From Variovorax davisae (lineage in GTDB: Bacteria > Pseudomonadota > Gammaproteobacteria > Burkholderiales > Burkholderiaceae_C), in the NCBI RefSeq assembly GCF_030316845.1, contig NZ_JASZYS010000011.1, forward strand, positions 62,001-126,000: DNA of 64,000 bases. Direction: 5' to 3'. Each line of letters opens with the position of its first letter. The stretch's first letter is position 1. The notes under the pieces were generated by a model. It made no database searches, was not told the origin of the DNA, and worked only from the letters and a program-made list of their open reading frames with translations. Both the position numbers and the translations under genes were made by a program. This document shows positions 45,777 to 55,617 of the stretch, piece after piece.

Positions 45777-45879
45777 ATCGGGTCGTCTCTCGGAAGAATG
45801 TGCGGTGGCGGGGTCGGGCGGCAGCGCCGCTCCAGTGTGTGAGAAGGCGCTTTTTCTGCGGCCCGTTCGGCGTCCGCGA

Positions 45880-45958
45880 CTCTAGGTGCGCGGCGCGACG
45901 CGGCCAACGAAGCTTTGCGCATGTGCTCATGCGCAAAGGGAGCAAGCGCAGGCGACGA
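45880..45958 (-). promoter_or_regulatory. Promoter and activator site of the DmoA-SfnB-Dpp operon (repeat copy 2)
   Basis: TTTGCGCAT and ATGCGCAAA (45914-45937) form a perfect 9-bp inverted repeat around GTGCTC. On the minus strand this contains CATGAGCACATGCGC, then TTGGCC (45902-45907) and CTAGAG (45880-45885) spaced 16 bp as -35 and -10. The block 45917-45958 is nearly the same as 10491-10532. The layout matches the promoter at 37822-37873, supporting a shared regulator. It lies within the gap between the monooxygenase and ROK-regulator genes. Confidence 0.65.
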
Positions 45959-46015
45959 AGCGCCGCCGAGTGGAGGAAGCGTGCGCTGGGCGGCGGGCTG
46001 CGGTGAGGCTGGCCC

Positions 46016-47266
46016 TCAGCCCGCTCCCTTGTCCAGCTTCAGGAACAGGTCCCGGTCGGGCGCGAAATTGGCATGCAGCGGCAGCAGCGCGCCGCCCAGC
46101 GCGCGGGCGTCCGAGCCGGTGGTGCCCGGCAGCAGCTGCGGACATTCGACGCCTTCCCAGCTGTAGCGGCTGCGCGCCGCCGACACCGCCTCGAGCAGCG
46201 CCTCGAGCAGCTCGCGGCTGAACGAGCCGTCGATGATCACGCCCTCGAGGTCGAGCAGGCAGGCGGCGTCGTGGATCGCCAGCACGATCGCAGGTGCGGC
46301 CTCCTCCAGCCAGGCCTGCGTGATCGGCTGCCAGGGCACCTGCAGCGCGCGCCGGTCGGACACCGCGGCCGGGTCCAGCCCGGCCTGCTCGAAGCGCCGC
46401 TCCAGCATGATCAGCGAGGCCACGCTGAGCAGCTGCGGCGGTGGCGCGGTGTCGCCCGGCAGCGCCCGGTGCAGGGCCAGCGAGCCGATCGCGCCGGCGT
46501 TGCCGTTGAGCCCACCGCGCAGGTGGCTGTCGATCACCAGTCCGCCGCCGACGAAGGTGTCGACGAAGATGTAGACGAAGCTGCGCACGCTGCGTCCGCG
46601 CCCGGCCACCAGCTCGGCCACGCAGGCGGCCGCGGTGTCCTTGACGAAGCTCACCGGCAAGGTCGACAGCGCCGCCACCCGCGCCCGCACGTCGGTGCGG
46701 TTCCAGGCCGCGGCGCGGTCGGCCTCCACGCCCAGCAGCGCCTGCCAGCCGCCCAGCGACAGCGGCGCCGCGATGCCGATGCCCTGCAGCCGCTCCTGCT
46801 CGGCGGCGCCCAGCAGCGCATGGAACTCGGCCAGCCGCGCCGCGATCTCGCTGAACACCGCCTCGGGCCGGGGATAGTCGTAGCTCAGGCTGCGCCGCGC
46901 CCGCACCGCGCCGGTGAAGTCGACCAGCAGCATGTCGAGGCTGCGCCGGCCCAGCTTGATGCCGATCGAGAAGGCGCCGTCCGGGTTCAGCGCCAGCGGC
47001 ACCGAGGGCTGGCCGACCTTGCCGCGCAACAGGGCGCCGCGCAGCAGCAGGCCGTCGTCGAGCAGCCGCTTGGTGATCAGCGAGATGGTCTGCGGCGTCA
47101 GCCGGGTGAGCCGCGCCAGCTCGGCGCCGGGCATCGGGCCGTGGTTGCGGATCGCCTGCAGCACCACGCGCTCGTTGTACTGGCGCAGGCCGCCCTGGCT
47201 CGAGCCGCGCGGGCGCAGCCGGGTCGCCTCGGGCGACCCGTCGTCGGCCGATGGGGGGGCCGTCAT
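46016..47266 (-). CDS. ROK-family transcriptional repressor (probable FrcR-type)
   Basis: A 416-residue regulator. An N-terminal winged helix (LRQYNERVVLQAIRNHGPMPGAELARLTRLTPQTISLITKRLL, about residues 25-70) is followed by a ROK sugar-kinase-like domain (IGIKLGRRSLDMLLVDF, then VYIFVDTFVGGGLVIDSHLRGG). The zinc-binding CxCGxxGCxE motif of Mlc, NagC and ROK kinases is absent. ATG 47266 is chosen; a GTG at 47287 overlapping the ATPase stop is an alternative. It is the last gene of the Frc-like importer operon and most likely represses it until the sugar is present. Confidence 0.88.
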   Translation of the reverse strand: MTAPPSADDGSPEATRLRPRGSSQGGLRQYNERVVLQAIRNHGPMPGAELARLTRLTPQTISLITKRLLDDGLLLRGALLRGKVGQPSVPLALNPDGAFSIGIKLGRRSLDMLLVDFTGAVRARRSLSYDYPRPEAVFSEIAARLAEFHALLGAAEQERLQGIGIAAPLSLGGWQALLGVEADRAAAWNRTDVRARVAALSTLPVSFVKDTAAACVAELVAGRGRSVRSFVYIFVDTFVGGGLVIDSHLRGGLNGNAGAIGSLALHRALPGDTAPPPQLLSVASLIMLERRFEQAGLDPAAVSDRRALQVPWQPITQAWLEEAAPAIVLAIHDAACLLDLEGVIIDGSFSRELLEALLEAVSAARSRYSWEGVECPQLLPGTTGSDARALGGALLPLHANFAPDRDLFLKLDKGAG

Positions 47267-47283
47267 CGCACGCACCGCCCCGC

Positions 47284-48078
47284 TCACGCCAGGCATTCGG
47301 CGGGCAGTTGCTCGGGCGGCAGGGCCCCGGTCATGACCGCCACCGTGTCGCTCATGCTGATCTTCTTCGGGTTCAGCACCGCGCCGCGCTTGCCGAGGCG
47401 GGCCACATGGATGCGGTCGGCGATCTCGAACACATGCGGCATGTTGTGGCTGATCAGAACCACCGGCAGGCCCTTGTCGCGCACCCGGCGGATCAGCTCG
47501 AGCACCATGTTGCCTTCCTTGACGCCGAGCGCCGCGGTCGGCTCGTCGAGGATCACGACGTGGTTGGCAAAGGCCGCCGCGCGCGCCACCGCCACGCACT
47601 GGCGCTGGCCGCCCGACAGCGTCTCGACCGCCTGCGTCATCGAGCGGATGCCGACCTTGAGGTCGTTCATGCGGGCGATGCTCTGCTCCAGCATCTTCTT
47701 CTTGTCGAGCATCCGCAGCACGTTGCCGAGGAAGCCCTCGCGCCGGATCTCGCGGCCCAGGAACAGGTTCTCGGCGATGGTCATGGCGGGCGCCACGGCC
47801 AGGTCCTGGTAGACCGTCTCGATGCCTTCGCGGCGGGCGTCGATGGGGGCCTTGAAATGGATCGGCTTGCCGTCCAGCAGGATCTGGCCCTCGTCGGGCA
47901 CCGTGGCGCCCGACAGGCACTTGATCAGCGAGGACTTGCCGGCGCCGTTGTCGCCGATCACGGCCAGGATCTCGCCGGCGCGCAGCTCGAAGTCGGCGCC
48001 GTCCAGCGCCGTGACCTGGCCGTAGCGCTTGACCAGGCCCTTGGCCTGCATCACGAGGGGTGCGGTGGTGGCGGTCAT
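47284..48078 (-). CDS. frcA: Sugar ABC transporter ATPase, single-domain FrcA type
   Basis: A 264-residue ATPase with one nucleotide-binding domain, as in FrcA, not two as in RbsA. Motifs are Walker A GDNGAGKSS, signature LSGGQRQCVAVAR, Walker B VVILDEPTAALGVKE, and LISHNMPHVFEIADR, all typical of the CUT2 branch. It would energise uptake of fructose or a similar monosaccharide. The gene starts 1 bp after the permease stop. Confidence 0.88.
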   Translation of the reverse strand: MTATTAPLVMQAKGLVKRYGQVTALDGADFELRAGEILAVIGDNGAGKSSLIKCLSGATVPDEGQILLDGKPIHFKAPIDARREGIETVYQDLAVAPAMTIAENLFLGREIRREGFLGNVLRMLDKKKMLEQSIARMNDLKVGIRSMTQAVETLSGGQRQCVAVARAAAFANHVVILDEPTAALGVKEGNMVLELIRRVRDKGLPVVLISHNMPHVFEIADRIHVARLGKRGAVLNPKKISMSDTVAVMTGALPPEQLPAECLA

Positions 48079-48079
48079 G

Positions 48080-49045
48080 TCAGCGGCCTCCCTTGCGTGA
48101 AAGCTGATCGACGGTCACGGCGACGATCACCAGGATGCCGGTGATCAGCACCTGGTAGACCGAGGACACGCCCATCAGCGTGAGGCCGTTGCGCAGCACG
48201 CCCACCACGACGGCGCCGACCAGCGAACCGAGGATCATGCCGCGGCCGCCGAACAGGCTGGTGCCGCCGAGCACCACCGCGGTGATGGCGTCGAGGTTCT
48301 CGGTCTGGCCCGCGTTGGGGTCGCCGACGCCGGTGCGCGCCACCGACATCAGCGAGGCGATGCCGTAGAACACGCCGGCCAGCACGTAGACGCCGAGCAG
48401 CACGCGCTCGGGCGGGATGCCGACCAGGCGGGTCGCTTCCGGGTTGTTGCCGACCGCGTACACGTGCCGCCCGGCGCCGGTCTCGCGCAGCCAGAACCAG
48501 ACGCCCAGGTAGAGCAGGATCATCAGCACGGTGCCGTAGGCGACGTTGGTGCCGCCCAGCGCGAAGGTGCTGCCGAACCAGGTCATCATCGGCGGCACCT
48601 CGGTCACGGTCTGTGCGCCTGAATACAGCTGGGTGATCGCGAAGGCGATGTTGAAGGTGCCCAGCGTGACGATGAAGGGCGGCAGCTTGATGCGCGTCAC
48701 CAGCAGGCCGTTGACGAGCCCGAAGCCGGCCGTCACCGCGATGCCGGCCAGGATCGCCAGCGGCGCGGGCAGCCCCATGTCGGCCGCCAGCTTGGTCATC
48801 ACGATGCTGCCCAGCGCCATGATCATGCCGCACGACAGGTCGATCCCGGCCGTGAGGATGATCAGGGTCTGGCCGATCGCGATCACGCCGACCACTGTCA
48901 CCTGCTGGAGGATCAGCGAGAAGTTCTCGCCGCTGAAGAACTGGTCGGTCGTGAAGCCGAAGGCGATACACGCGATCAGCAGGGCGATGAACGGGCCCAG
49001 CTGTCCCAGCGGGGGCAGCTTGGCATTCAGGGTGGTGGCGGTCAT
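48080..49045 (-). CDS. frcC: CUT2-family sugar ABC permease (FrcC/RbsC type)
   Basis: A 321-residue inner-membrane permease. Landmarks are IAIGQTLIILTAGIDLSCGMIMALGSIV and VARTGVGDPNAGQTENLDAITAVVLGGTSLFGGRG, the strongly conserved CUT2 permease segments. About eight to ten spans are predicted. It lies 28 bp after the binding-protein gene. The single permease gene is expected to form a homodimer. Confidence 0.9.
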   Translation of the reverse strand: MTATTLNAKLPPLGQLGPFIALLIACIAFGFTTDQFFSGENFSLILQQVTVVGVIAIGQTLIILTAGIDLSCGMIMALGSIVMTKLAADMGLPAPLAILAGIAVTAGFGLVNGLLVTRIKLPPFIVTLGTFNIAFAITQLYSGAQTVTEVPPMMTWFGSTFALGGTNVAYGTVLMILLYLGVWFWLRETGAGRHVYAVGNNPEATRLVGIPPERVLLGVYVLAGVFYGIASLMSVARTGVGDPNAGQTENLDAITAVVLGGTSLFGGRGMILGSLVGAVVVGVLRNGLTLMGVSSVYQVLITGILVIVAVTVDQLSRKGGR

Positions 49046-49073
49046 GGTGTGCTGTTCCGTGCGGCGGCAGCGC

Positions 49074-50075
49074 CTACTTCTTGCCCCAGCAGAGCTCGGT
49101 GCCCACCTTGGTGTCCTTGCTCTCGACGCCGCCCACCGGCTTGGCGGCGATCAAGGTGACGCCGGTGTCGGTGTAGCCGCTGACCTTCTTTCCGCTGGTG
49201 GCGTAGTCGACGCCGGCGGCCACGCCCATGGCGGCCATCTTCAGCGGGTACTGCTGCGAGGTGGCGGCGATCTTGCCGGCCGCCACGTCCTTGATGCCGT
49301 CGCAGCCGCCGTCGACCGAGACGATCATCACGTTCTTGTCCTTGCCCGACTTTTGCAGCGCGTTGAAGGCGCCGGCGGCGGCCGGCTCGTTGATGGTGTA
49401 GACCAGGTTGATGTCGGGGTTCTTCTGCAGGCAGTTCTCCATCGCGGTCTGGCCCTTGGCGCGGTCTCCGAAGCTGTCGGCCATGCAGACCACCTCGGCC
49501 GGGCGGGCCAGTTCGTTGTTCTTGGCGTCGTTGCTCTTGAGCCCGAAGCCCTGCAGGAAGCCGTTGTGACGCTGGGCACCCACCGGGTGGCCCGGGAACA
49601 GGTCGAGCGTCGCGATCTTCACCGGCTTGCCGGCCATGGCCGCCTTGGCGTATTGGCCGATCAGCACGCCGGCCTGGTAGTTGTCGGTGGCGAAGAGGGC
49701 GTCGGTGGCGCTCTGCGGATCGGTGGGGCTGTCGAGCGCGATCACCATCACGCCTTTTTCCTGGGCCTTCTTAATGGCCGGGATGATGGCCTTGGCGTCG
49801 CTCGGCGTGATCAGGATGGTCTTCGCGCCGGCCGCGATCATGTTCTCCATCGCCGCCACCTGGCCGGCGTTGTCGCCGTCGGTCTTGCCGGCCCCGGACA
49901 GCAGCTTGGCGCCCTTGGCCTTGGCCTCGGCCGAGGCGCCTTCCTTCATTTTCACGAAGAAGGGGTTGGTCTCGGTCTTGGTGATCAGGCCGATCACGGG
50001 CTCGGCGGCCTGGACGGGGAACTGGGCGGCCAGCGCGGCAGAGGTCAACGCGGCGGCGAGGGTGAGCTTGAGCAT
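49074..50075 (-). CDS. frcB: CUT2-family sugar-binding protein (FrcB/RbsB type)
   Basis: A 333-residue periplasmic protein with a Sec signal (LTLAAALTSAALAAQFPVQA). Landmarks are VIGLITKTETNPFFVKMKEGA, TILITPSDAKAIIPAIKKAQEKGVMVIALDSP, and NLVYTINEPAAAGAFNALQ, as in fructose-binding FrcB. AGGAG lies 9 bp before the ATG at 50075. It is the first gene of the binding protein-permease-ATPase-ROK operon. Fructose is the best guess for the ligand; ribose or another monosaccharide is possible. Confidence 0.9.
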   Translation of the reverse strand: MLKLTLAAALTSAALAAQFPVQAAEPVIGLITKTETNPFFVKMKEGASAEAKAKGAKLLSGAGKTDGDNAGQVAAMENMIAAGAKTILITPSDAKAIIPAIKKAQEKGVMVIALDSPTDPQSATDALFATDNYQAGVLIGQYAKAAMAGKPVKIATLDLFPGHPVGAQRHNGFLQGFGLKSNDAKNNELARPAEVVCMADSFGDRAKGQTAMENCLQKNPDINLVYTINEPAAAGAFNALQKSGKDKNVMIVSVDGGCDGIKDVAAGKIAATSQQYPLKMAAMGVAAGVDYATSGKKVSGYTDTGVTLIAAKPVGGVESKDTKVGTELCWGKK

Positions 50076-50466
50076 CGGTTTTGTCTCCTGTTTGCCAAAA
50101 AAGTATTGAGGACGGGCAACAGAGTTTGGAATCCCGTAGTTAATAAATCAAGTGGATTGATTAATGGAAAACCCGGGGTTTGGTGACGGGGTATTTCAGG
50201 GCGGGTTGAGGCGGCTGCTCCGACGCGCTGCATTGCGTAACTCTCTGTTACCAAATGTCCAGGTGCCCGCCTTGCGAGAACGACCCCTCCCATTGCGAGA
50301 AAGGCGTTCAATCTGAGCTCATCACAATTCACTGGGGAGCGCGATGTCGAGGGCCACTGCAGCGCCAACAGCCGACTCCGTGAATCGGGATTCGGGTCCA
50401 TCGCCGTCCCGTGCGCTGCATGTCGCGGCGCCGTGATGGCGCACGACGTTCCGCAGGAGCCCGCAA
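50076..50466. promoter_or_regulatory. 390-bp divergent regulatory gap between frcB and the zinc-ribbon gene
   Basis: On the frc side, AATCAA gtgga TTGATT (50146-50162) lies in an AT-rich block (50140-50165) and is a likely ROK operator. AAACCC g GGGTTT (50169-50181) is a second perfect dyad. Towards the zinc-ribbon gene, TTGCGAGAA occurs twice (50272-50280 and 50293-50301), 21 bp apart, and GTAAC tctct GTTAC lies at about 50237-50251. A 30-codon open frame from ATG 50344 has a good GGGGAG upstream but may be chance. I see no other gene here. Confidence 0.5.
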
Positions 50467-51981
<1,515 letters not shown>

Positions 51982-52085
51982 ATCCGCTGAGGGTAAATCT
52001 GGGAACCCGCGCCCGGGAGAGCATGCACACTGGGCGGCCGCAGGCCTGCGAAGACGGGCAACTGCTGCAAGACAAGGGGCAGTCG

Positions 52086-53378
52086 ATGATGAACCTCGAT
52101 GCGCTGGTCGAGCCCGACCGCGTCCACAAGACCGTCTACACCGATGCCGGGATCTTCGATGCCGAGATGGAGAAGATCTGGGAACGCATCTGGGTCTATT
52201 GCGGCCATGTGTCGCAGGTGCCCGATCCCGGCGACTACCACGCCGTCACCATCGGCCGCCAGCCGATGTTCATGGTGCGGCAGGCCGACGGCTCGGTGCA
52301 GGTGCTGCACAACCGCTGCCCGCATCGGGGCGTGCAGCTGGTGGGCAACCTGAAGGGCAACACCGGGCACAGCATCGTCTGCTCCTACCACGCGTGGAGC
52401 TTCCACCTGGACGGCCGCGTGCGTGCGATCCCGCTGGCCCAGGGCTATGAAGGCACGCGCATGACGCACGACAACCCCGATTGCGGCGTGAAGCGCGCGG
52501 CGCGCGTGGAGAGCTATCGGGGCTTCGTCTTTGCCAGCCTGGCGGCCGACGGCCCCTCGTTGAAGGAGTTCCTCGGCGAGGCGCGCGTCGCCTTCGACGA
52601 CATGTGCGACCGCTCGCCGGTCGGCGAGGTGGAGGTGGTGCCGATCTGCCATCGTGTGATCCAGCATTCGAACTGGAAGTTCTTCATGGAGAACCAGCTC
52701 GACGCGCTGCATCCCTCGGTCACGCACCAGTCGACCGGCATCGCGGCCGGGCGGGTCGAGAAGCGGCTGAAGTCGCAGCAGGAGAAGGTGCCGCTGTACT
52801 ACCACTACCTCTCGGCCTTCGCGTCGAGCTTCGAGCAATGGGACGCGGTGCAGACGATCAACTTCCCGCACGGGCACGGCATCCTGAAGGCCTACATGGG
52901 CCTGCGCCCGCAGGACCCCGACACGCTCGCGCACGAGGCCCTGCTGAAGCAGGCCTACGGCGAGCAGCGCGCCGAGGAGTACCTGTCGCGCAGCATCCAT
53001 CACGTGCTGATCTATCCCTACCTGTCGGTGCAATCACCCTTGCAGCAGCTGCGCTGCCTGCGGCCGATCGCGCCGGACAAGACGCTGTCGGAGATCTGGC
53101 ACTTCCGCCTGAAGGGTGCGCCCGAGGCCATCTACCGCCGCAGCCTCTGGTACTACAACCTCGTGAACTCCCCCGCCACGATGATCAATGCCGACGACCT
53201 GGAGAACTGGACCAAGGGGCAGTGGGGTCTGCAGTCGAATGGCGGCGACTGGGTCAGCTTCCATCGCTACTTCGGCGACGACCGCGAGGAGGGCGGCGTG
53301 ACCTATTCCAACCATGGCACTTCCGAGGCGGTGATGCGAAGCCAGTTTCGCGCCTGGTCGGCCTACATGGCTTCATAG
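52086..53378 (+). CDS. Rieske non-heme iron oxygenase, alpha subunit
   Basis: A 430-residue oxygenase large subunit. The Rieske [2Fe-2S] ligands are C78-x-H80 (RCPHRG) and C99-x2-H102 (CSYHAW). The catalytic iron site is D206-x2-H209-x4-H214 (LDALHPSVTH), with a further acidic ligand probably in NADDLENW near residue 382. It would dihydroxylate or monohydroxylate an aromatic ring with electrons from a ferredoxin or reductase. The ATG at 52086 has GGGG 6-7 bp upstream. The beta subunit gene follows 15 bp later. The substrate is unknown. Confidence 0.92.
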   Translation: MMNLDALVEPDRVHKTVYTDAGIFDAEMEKIWERIWVYCGHVSQVPDPGDYHAVTIGRQPMFMVRQADGSVQVLHNRCPHRGVQLVGNLKGNTGHSIVCSYHAWSFHLDGRVRAIPLAQGYEGTRMTHDNPDCGVKRAARVESYRGFVFASLAADGPSLKEFLGEARVAFDDMCDRSPVGEVEVVPICHRVIQHSNWKFFMENQLDALHPSVTHQSTGIAAGRVEKRLKSQQEKVPLYYHYLSAFASSFEQWDAVQTINFPHGHGILKAYMGLRPQDPDTLAHEALLKQAYGEQRAEEYLSRSIHHVLIYPYLSVQSPLQQLRCLRPIAPDKTLSEIWHFRLKGAPEAIYRRSLWYYNLVNSPATMINADDLENWTKGQWGLQSNGGDWVSFHRYFGDDREEGGVTYSNHGTSEAVMRSQFRAWSAYMAS

Positions 53379-53393
53379 CGCAGGAGCACCGCC

Positions 53394-54077
53394 ATGAGAC
53401 CACATGCCTCCGACGGCCCGGGCGCCGCCATTCCGAACGCCGGCCCGGACTTCGAGCACCTGCTCGCGCAGGACGTGGTGATCGAGGCCGCGAGCGGCGA
53501 TGCGGCCACCGGCGCGCAGGTGATCGCGCCCGACCATTCGCCGCGCGCGCCGCAGCCCGGGGCTGCGCCGGCGGTGCCGCGGGCCGGCCTGGTCGCGGGC
53601 AACGACCTGCAGCGCGAGGTCGAGCAGCTGCTCTACCTGCAGGCCGAGCTGCTCGACCGCAAGCTCTGGCAGGCATGGATGGACCTGTTCGACGAACGCG
53701 GCGTCTACTGGATGCCGGTCACGCCCGAGCAGACCGAGTGGGAGGACTCGCCCTCGATCTTCGCCGAGGACAAGCTGATGATGGAGATCCGCAAGGGCCG
53801 CGTCTCCCACCCCAACGCCTGGTCGCAGGCGCCGATGTGGGAGACCAACCACATCGTCGGCAACGTCGCGATCGAGTCGGTGGACGGCGGGGCGGTCCAG
53901 GTGCGCTCGCGCTTCCACCTGATGGAGCTGCGCCGCGACACGGTGCGGCATTTCGGGGGCAGCTACCGGCACACGCTGGTGCGCGACGCGGCTGGCGCGC
54001 TGCGCATCGTGCTGCAGCGGGTCGACCTCTTCAACGGGCAGGCGCCGTTCGACTACGTGCTGCAGATCTGGGTCTAG
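53394..54077 (+). CDS. Rieske oxygenase beta subunit (ring-hydroxylating dioxygenase small subunit)
   Basis: A 227-residue protein with the NTF2-like beta-subunit fold starting about residue 68 (DLQREVEQLLYLQAELLDRKLWQAWMDLFDERGVYWMPV). It ends in ALRIVLQRVDLFNGQAPFDYVLQIWV. Classical beta subunits are about 160-195 residues; here a ~65-residue Pro/Ala-rich extension precedes the domain. It has no catalytic role in most systems and stabilises the alpha3beta3 complex. No ferredoxin or reductase follows. Confidence 0.9.
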   Translation: MRPHASDGPGAAIPNAGPDFEHLLAQDVVIEAASGDAATGAQVIAPDHSPRAPQPGAAPAVPRAGLVAGNDLQREVEQLLYLQAELLDRKLWQAWMDLFDERGVYWMPVTPEQTEWEDSPSIFAEDKLMMEIRKGRVSHPNAWSQAPMWETNHIVGNVAIESVDGGAVQVRSRFHLMELRRDTVRHFGGSYRHTLVRDAAGALRIVLQRVDLFNGQAPFDYVLQIWV

Positions 54078-54185
54078 CCGAGGTGCCGTGAAGCCCCTCG
54101 AGCGGGTGCAGGACGCGGCGGTGTCGGAGAGCGCCTACGGCTTGTGGGGCTCCTGTCTCGCAACCAAATCTGAGAACCTTTTTCT

Positions 54186-54191
54186 TATACT
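54186..54191 (+). promoter_or_regulatory. Possible -10 box before the 60-residue membrane protein
   Basis: TATACT follows a T-rich tract about 31 bp before ATG 54222. It is a good match to the sigma-70 -10 consensus in an AT-rich pocket of otherwise GC-rich DNA, but no convincing -35 hexamer stands at 17 bp. Confidence 0.3.
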
Positions 54192-54221
54192 GCAAGCCCG
54201 CGATTCGTAACAATTCATGAC

Positions 54222-54404
54222 ATGAAACAGAGCTTCGACGATTGGGAGAGTCAGTGGTCCTCGGCGCGTCGGCGCGAGCAACTTGCCACCGAGAGGCAGC
54301 ATCTCGAACAAGAGAGATATGTCGCGGGATGGCGGCGCAACCTGGCCGTTCTGGCCGTCATGGTCGTGGTTCTTGCCGTCCTGCTGATCCGCCACTTTGC
54401 CTAG
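54222..54404 (+). CDS. Small single-span membrane protein (60 aa), unknown function
   Basis: A 60-residue protein. The first ~38 residues are charged and likely a helix or coiled coil (SFDDWESQWSSARRREQLATERQHLEQERY); the rest is one strongly hydrophobic span (NLAVLAVMVVVLAVLLIRHFA). The contrast of charged helix and terminal anchor is what a tail-anchored small protein looks like. Lower GC than its neighbours and a -10-like TATACT upstream support an independent transcript. No clear ribosome site is seen. I do not recognise the family. Confidence 0.55.
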   Translation: MKQSFDDWESQWSSARRREQLATERQHLEQERYVAGWRRNLAVLAVMVVVLAVLLIRHFA

Positions 54405-54585
54405 CCGAGGGCGGCCTGCAGCGCAACGGCGCAGTGCCCGCCCGCCAGGGCCCGGCAGAAACATCCACCGGCCAACCGCTGCTTTGGCTGGCGTAGTTCA
54501 GACAATTCACCGAATTCCGCCCAACCAAGACACATCCCCTCTAAGCTTATGGGAAGGAAGTATTTGTAGTTGGCATGATAAATGG

Positions 54586-54599
54586 TTGATGATTATCAA
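54586..54599. promoter_or_regulatory. Dyad TTGAT gatt ATCAA upstream of the LysR gene
   Basis: A perfect 5-bp inverted repeat with a 4-bp spacer lies in an AT-rich block of about 80 bp, 18 bp before the GTG start of the LysR gene. It is a candidate autoregulatory LysR half-site pair or another regulator's operator. Confidence 0.35.
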
Positions 54600-54616
54600 T
54601 ATGGATAGTCAACCCC

Positions 54617-55606
54617 GTGGAACTGCGGCAGCTTGAGGCTTTTGCCGCCGTCATGTCGACCGGGAGCGTCACAGGCGCCGCCCGGCTGCTGGCGCGCTCG
54701 CAGCCGGCGGTGTCCAGGCTGGTGCAGGAGCTGGAAGCCGAGATCGGCTATGCGCTGTTCACCCGCCACGGCCCGCGCGTGACGCCCAGCGAGCAGGGCT
54801 TCCTGCTCTATGAAGACGTGGAGCGCGCCCTGGGCGGCCTGCAGCAGATCCACCTGCGCGCCGCCGAGATCGCGCGCGGCAACGCGCAGCCCCTGCTGCT
54901 GGCCGCCACCTCCGCGCTGGCGGTCGGCCTGCTGCCGCAGGCCTTGCAGCGCCTGGAGGCCCAGGCCGGCGCCGTCCCGATCCAGCTGCGCAGCGCCGCG
55001 CCCGAACAGGTCGTCCATGCGGTGCTCAGCGGCGCGGTCCAGCTGGGCGCCAGCAGCCTGCCGCTGGAGCATCGCGGCCTCGACGTGCATTGGATCGGCG
55101 AGATGCCCTGCGTGGCCGTGCTGCCGCACGACGATCCGCTGGCCGCCCACGCGGTGGTGCCGCTGGAGGCGCTGGCGCGGCGCCGGCTGATCACGATGAG
55201 CAATCCCTTTCGCCTGCGCCGCCGGCTCGACGCCACCCTGGCGCGCGCCGGCCACCCGCCGACCCAGCAGGCCGCGCTGATCGAGACCAACTCCTCGGTC
55301 AACGCGCAGGCCCTGGCGCGGGCCGGCCTCGGCGTGGCGGTGCTGGAGCCGCTGACCGCCCGCGGCGCCCCGCTGGAGGGTCTGGCGGTGCGGCCGCTGG
55401 ACACCGACATCCCCTTCATCTTCGGCGTGGTCACGCCGCAGGCCCGGCCGGTCACGCCGCCCGTGCGCGCGTTGATCGACGCGCTGCTCGAAGCCGCCAG
55501 CGCGCTGCCGCATTTCGTGCGCCACGACCCCTCCGCCCATGCGGCCCTGTTGCAGAGCGTCTATGGCGACTCTGCGCGGCCGCCCGGCGACGACCCCTCT
55601 TTCTGA
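54617..55606 (+). CDS. LysR-family transcriptional regulator
   Basis: A 329-residue regulator. The N-terminal winged helix is clear (LRQLEAFAAVMSTGSVTGAARLLARSQPAVSRLVQELEAEIGYALF, 3-48), followed by the linker helix and a ligand-binding domain (about 90-295). The start is GTG at 54617. The C-terminus has an extra ~35 residues (SALPHFVRHDPSAHAALLQ onwards). It lies 11 bp before the flavoprotein gene in the same direction, so it may be co-transcribed and is the likely regulator of the importer operon downstream. Confidence 0.92.
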   Translation: MELRQLEAFAAVMSTGSVTGAARLLARSQPAVSRLVQELEAEIGYALFTRHGPRVTPSEQGFLLYEDVERALGGLQQIHLRAAEIARGNAQPLLLAATSALAVGLLPQALQRLEAQAGAVPIQLRSAAPEQVVHAVLSGAVQLGASSLPLEHRGLDVHWIGEMPCVAVLPHDDPLAAHAVVPLEALARRRLITMSNPFRLRRRLDATLARAGHPPTQQAALIETNSSVNAQALARAGLGVAVLEPLTARGAPLEGLAVRPLDTDIPFIFGVVTPQARPVTPPVRALIDALLEAASALPHFVRHDPSAHAALLQSVYGDSARPPGDDPSF

Positions 55607-55617
55607 AAGCATCCGCG

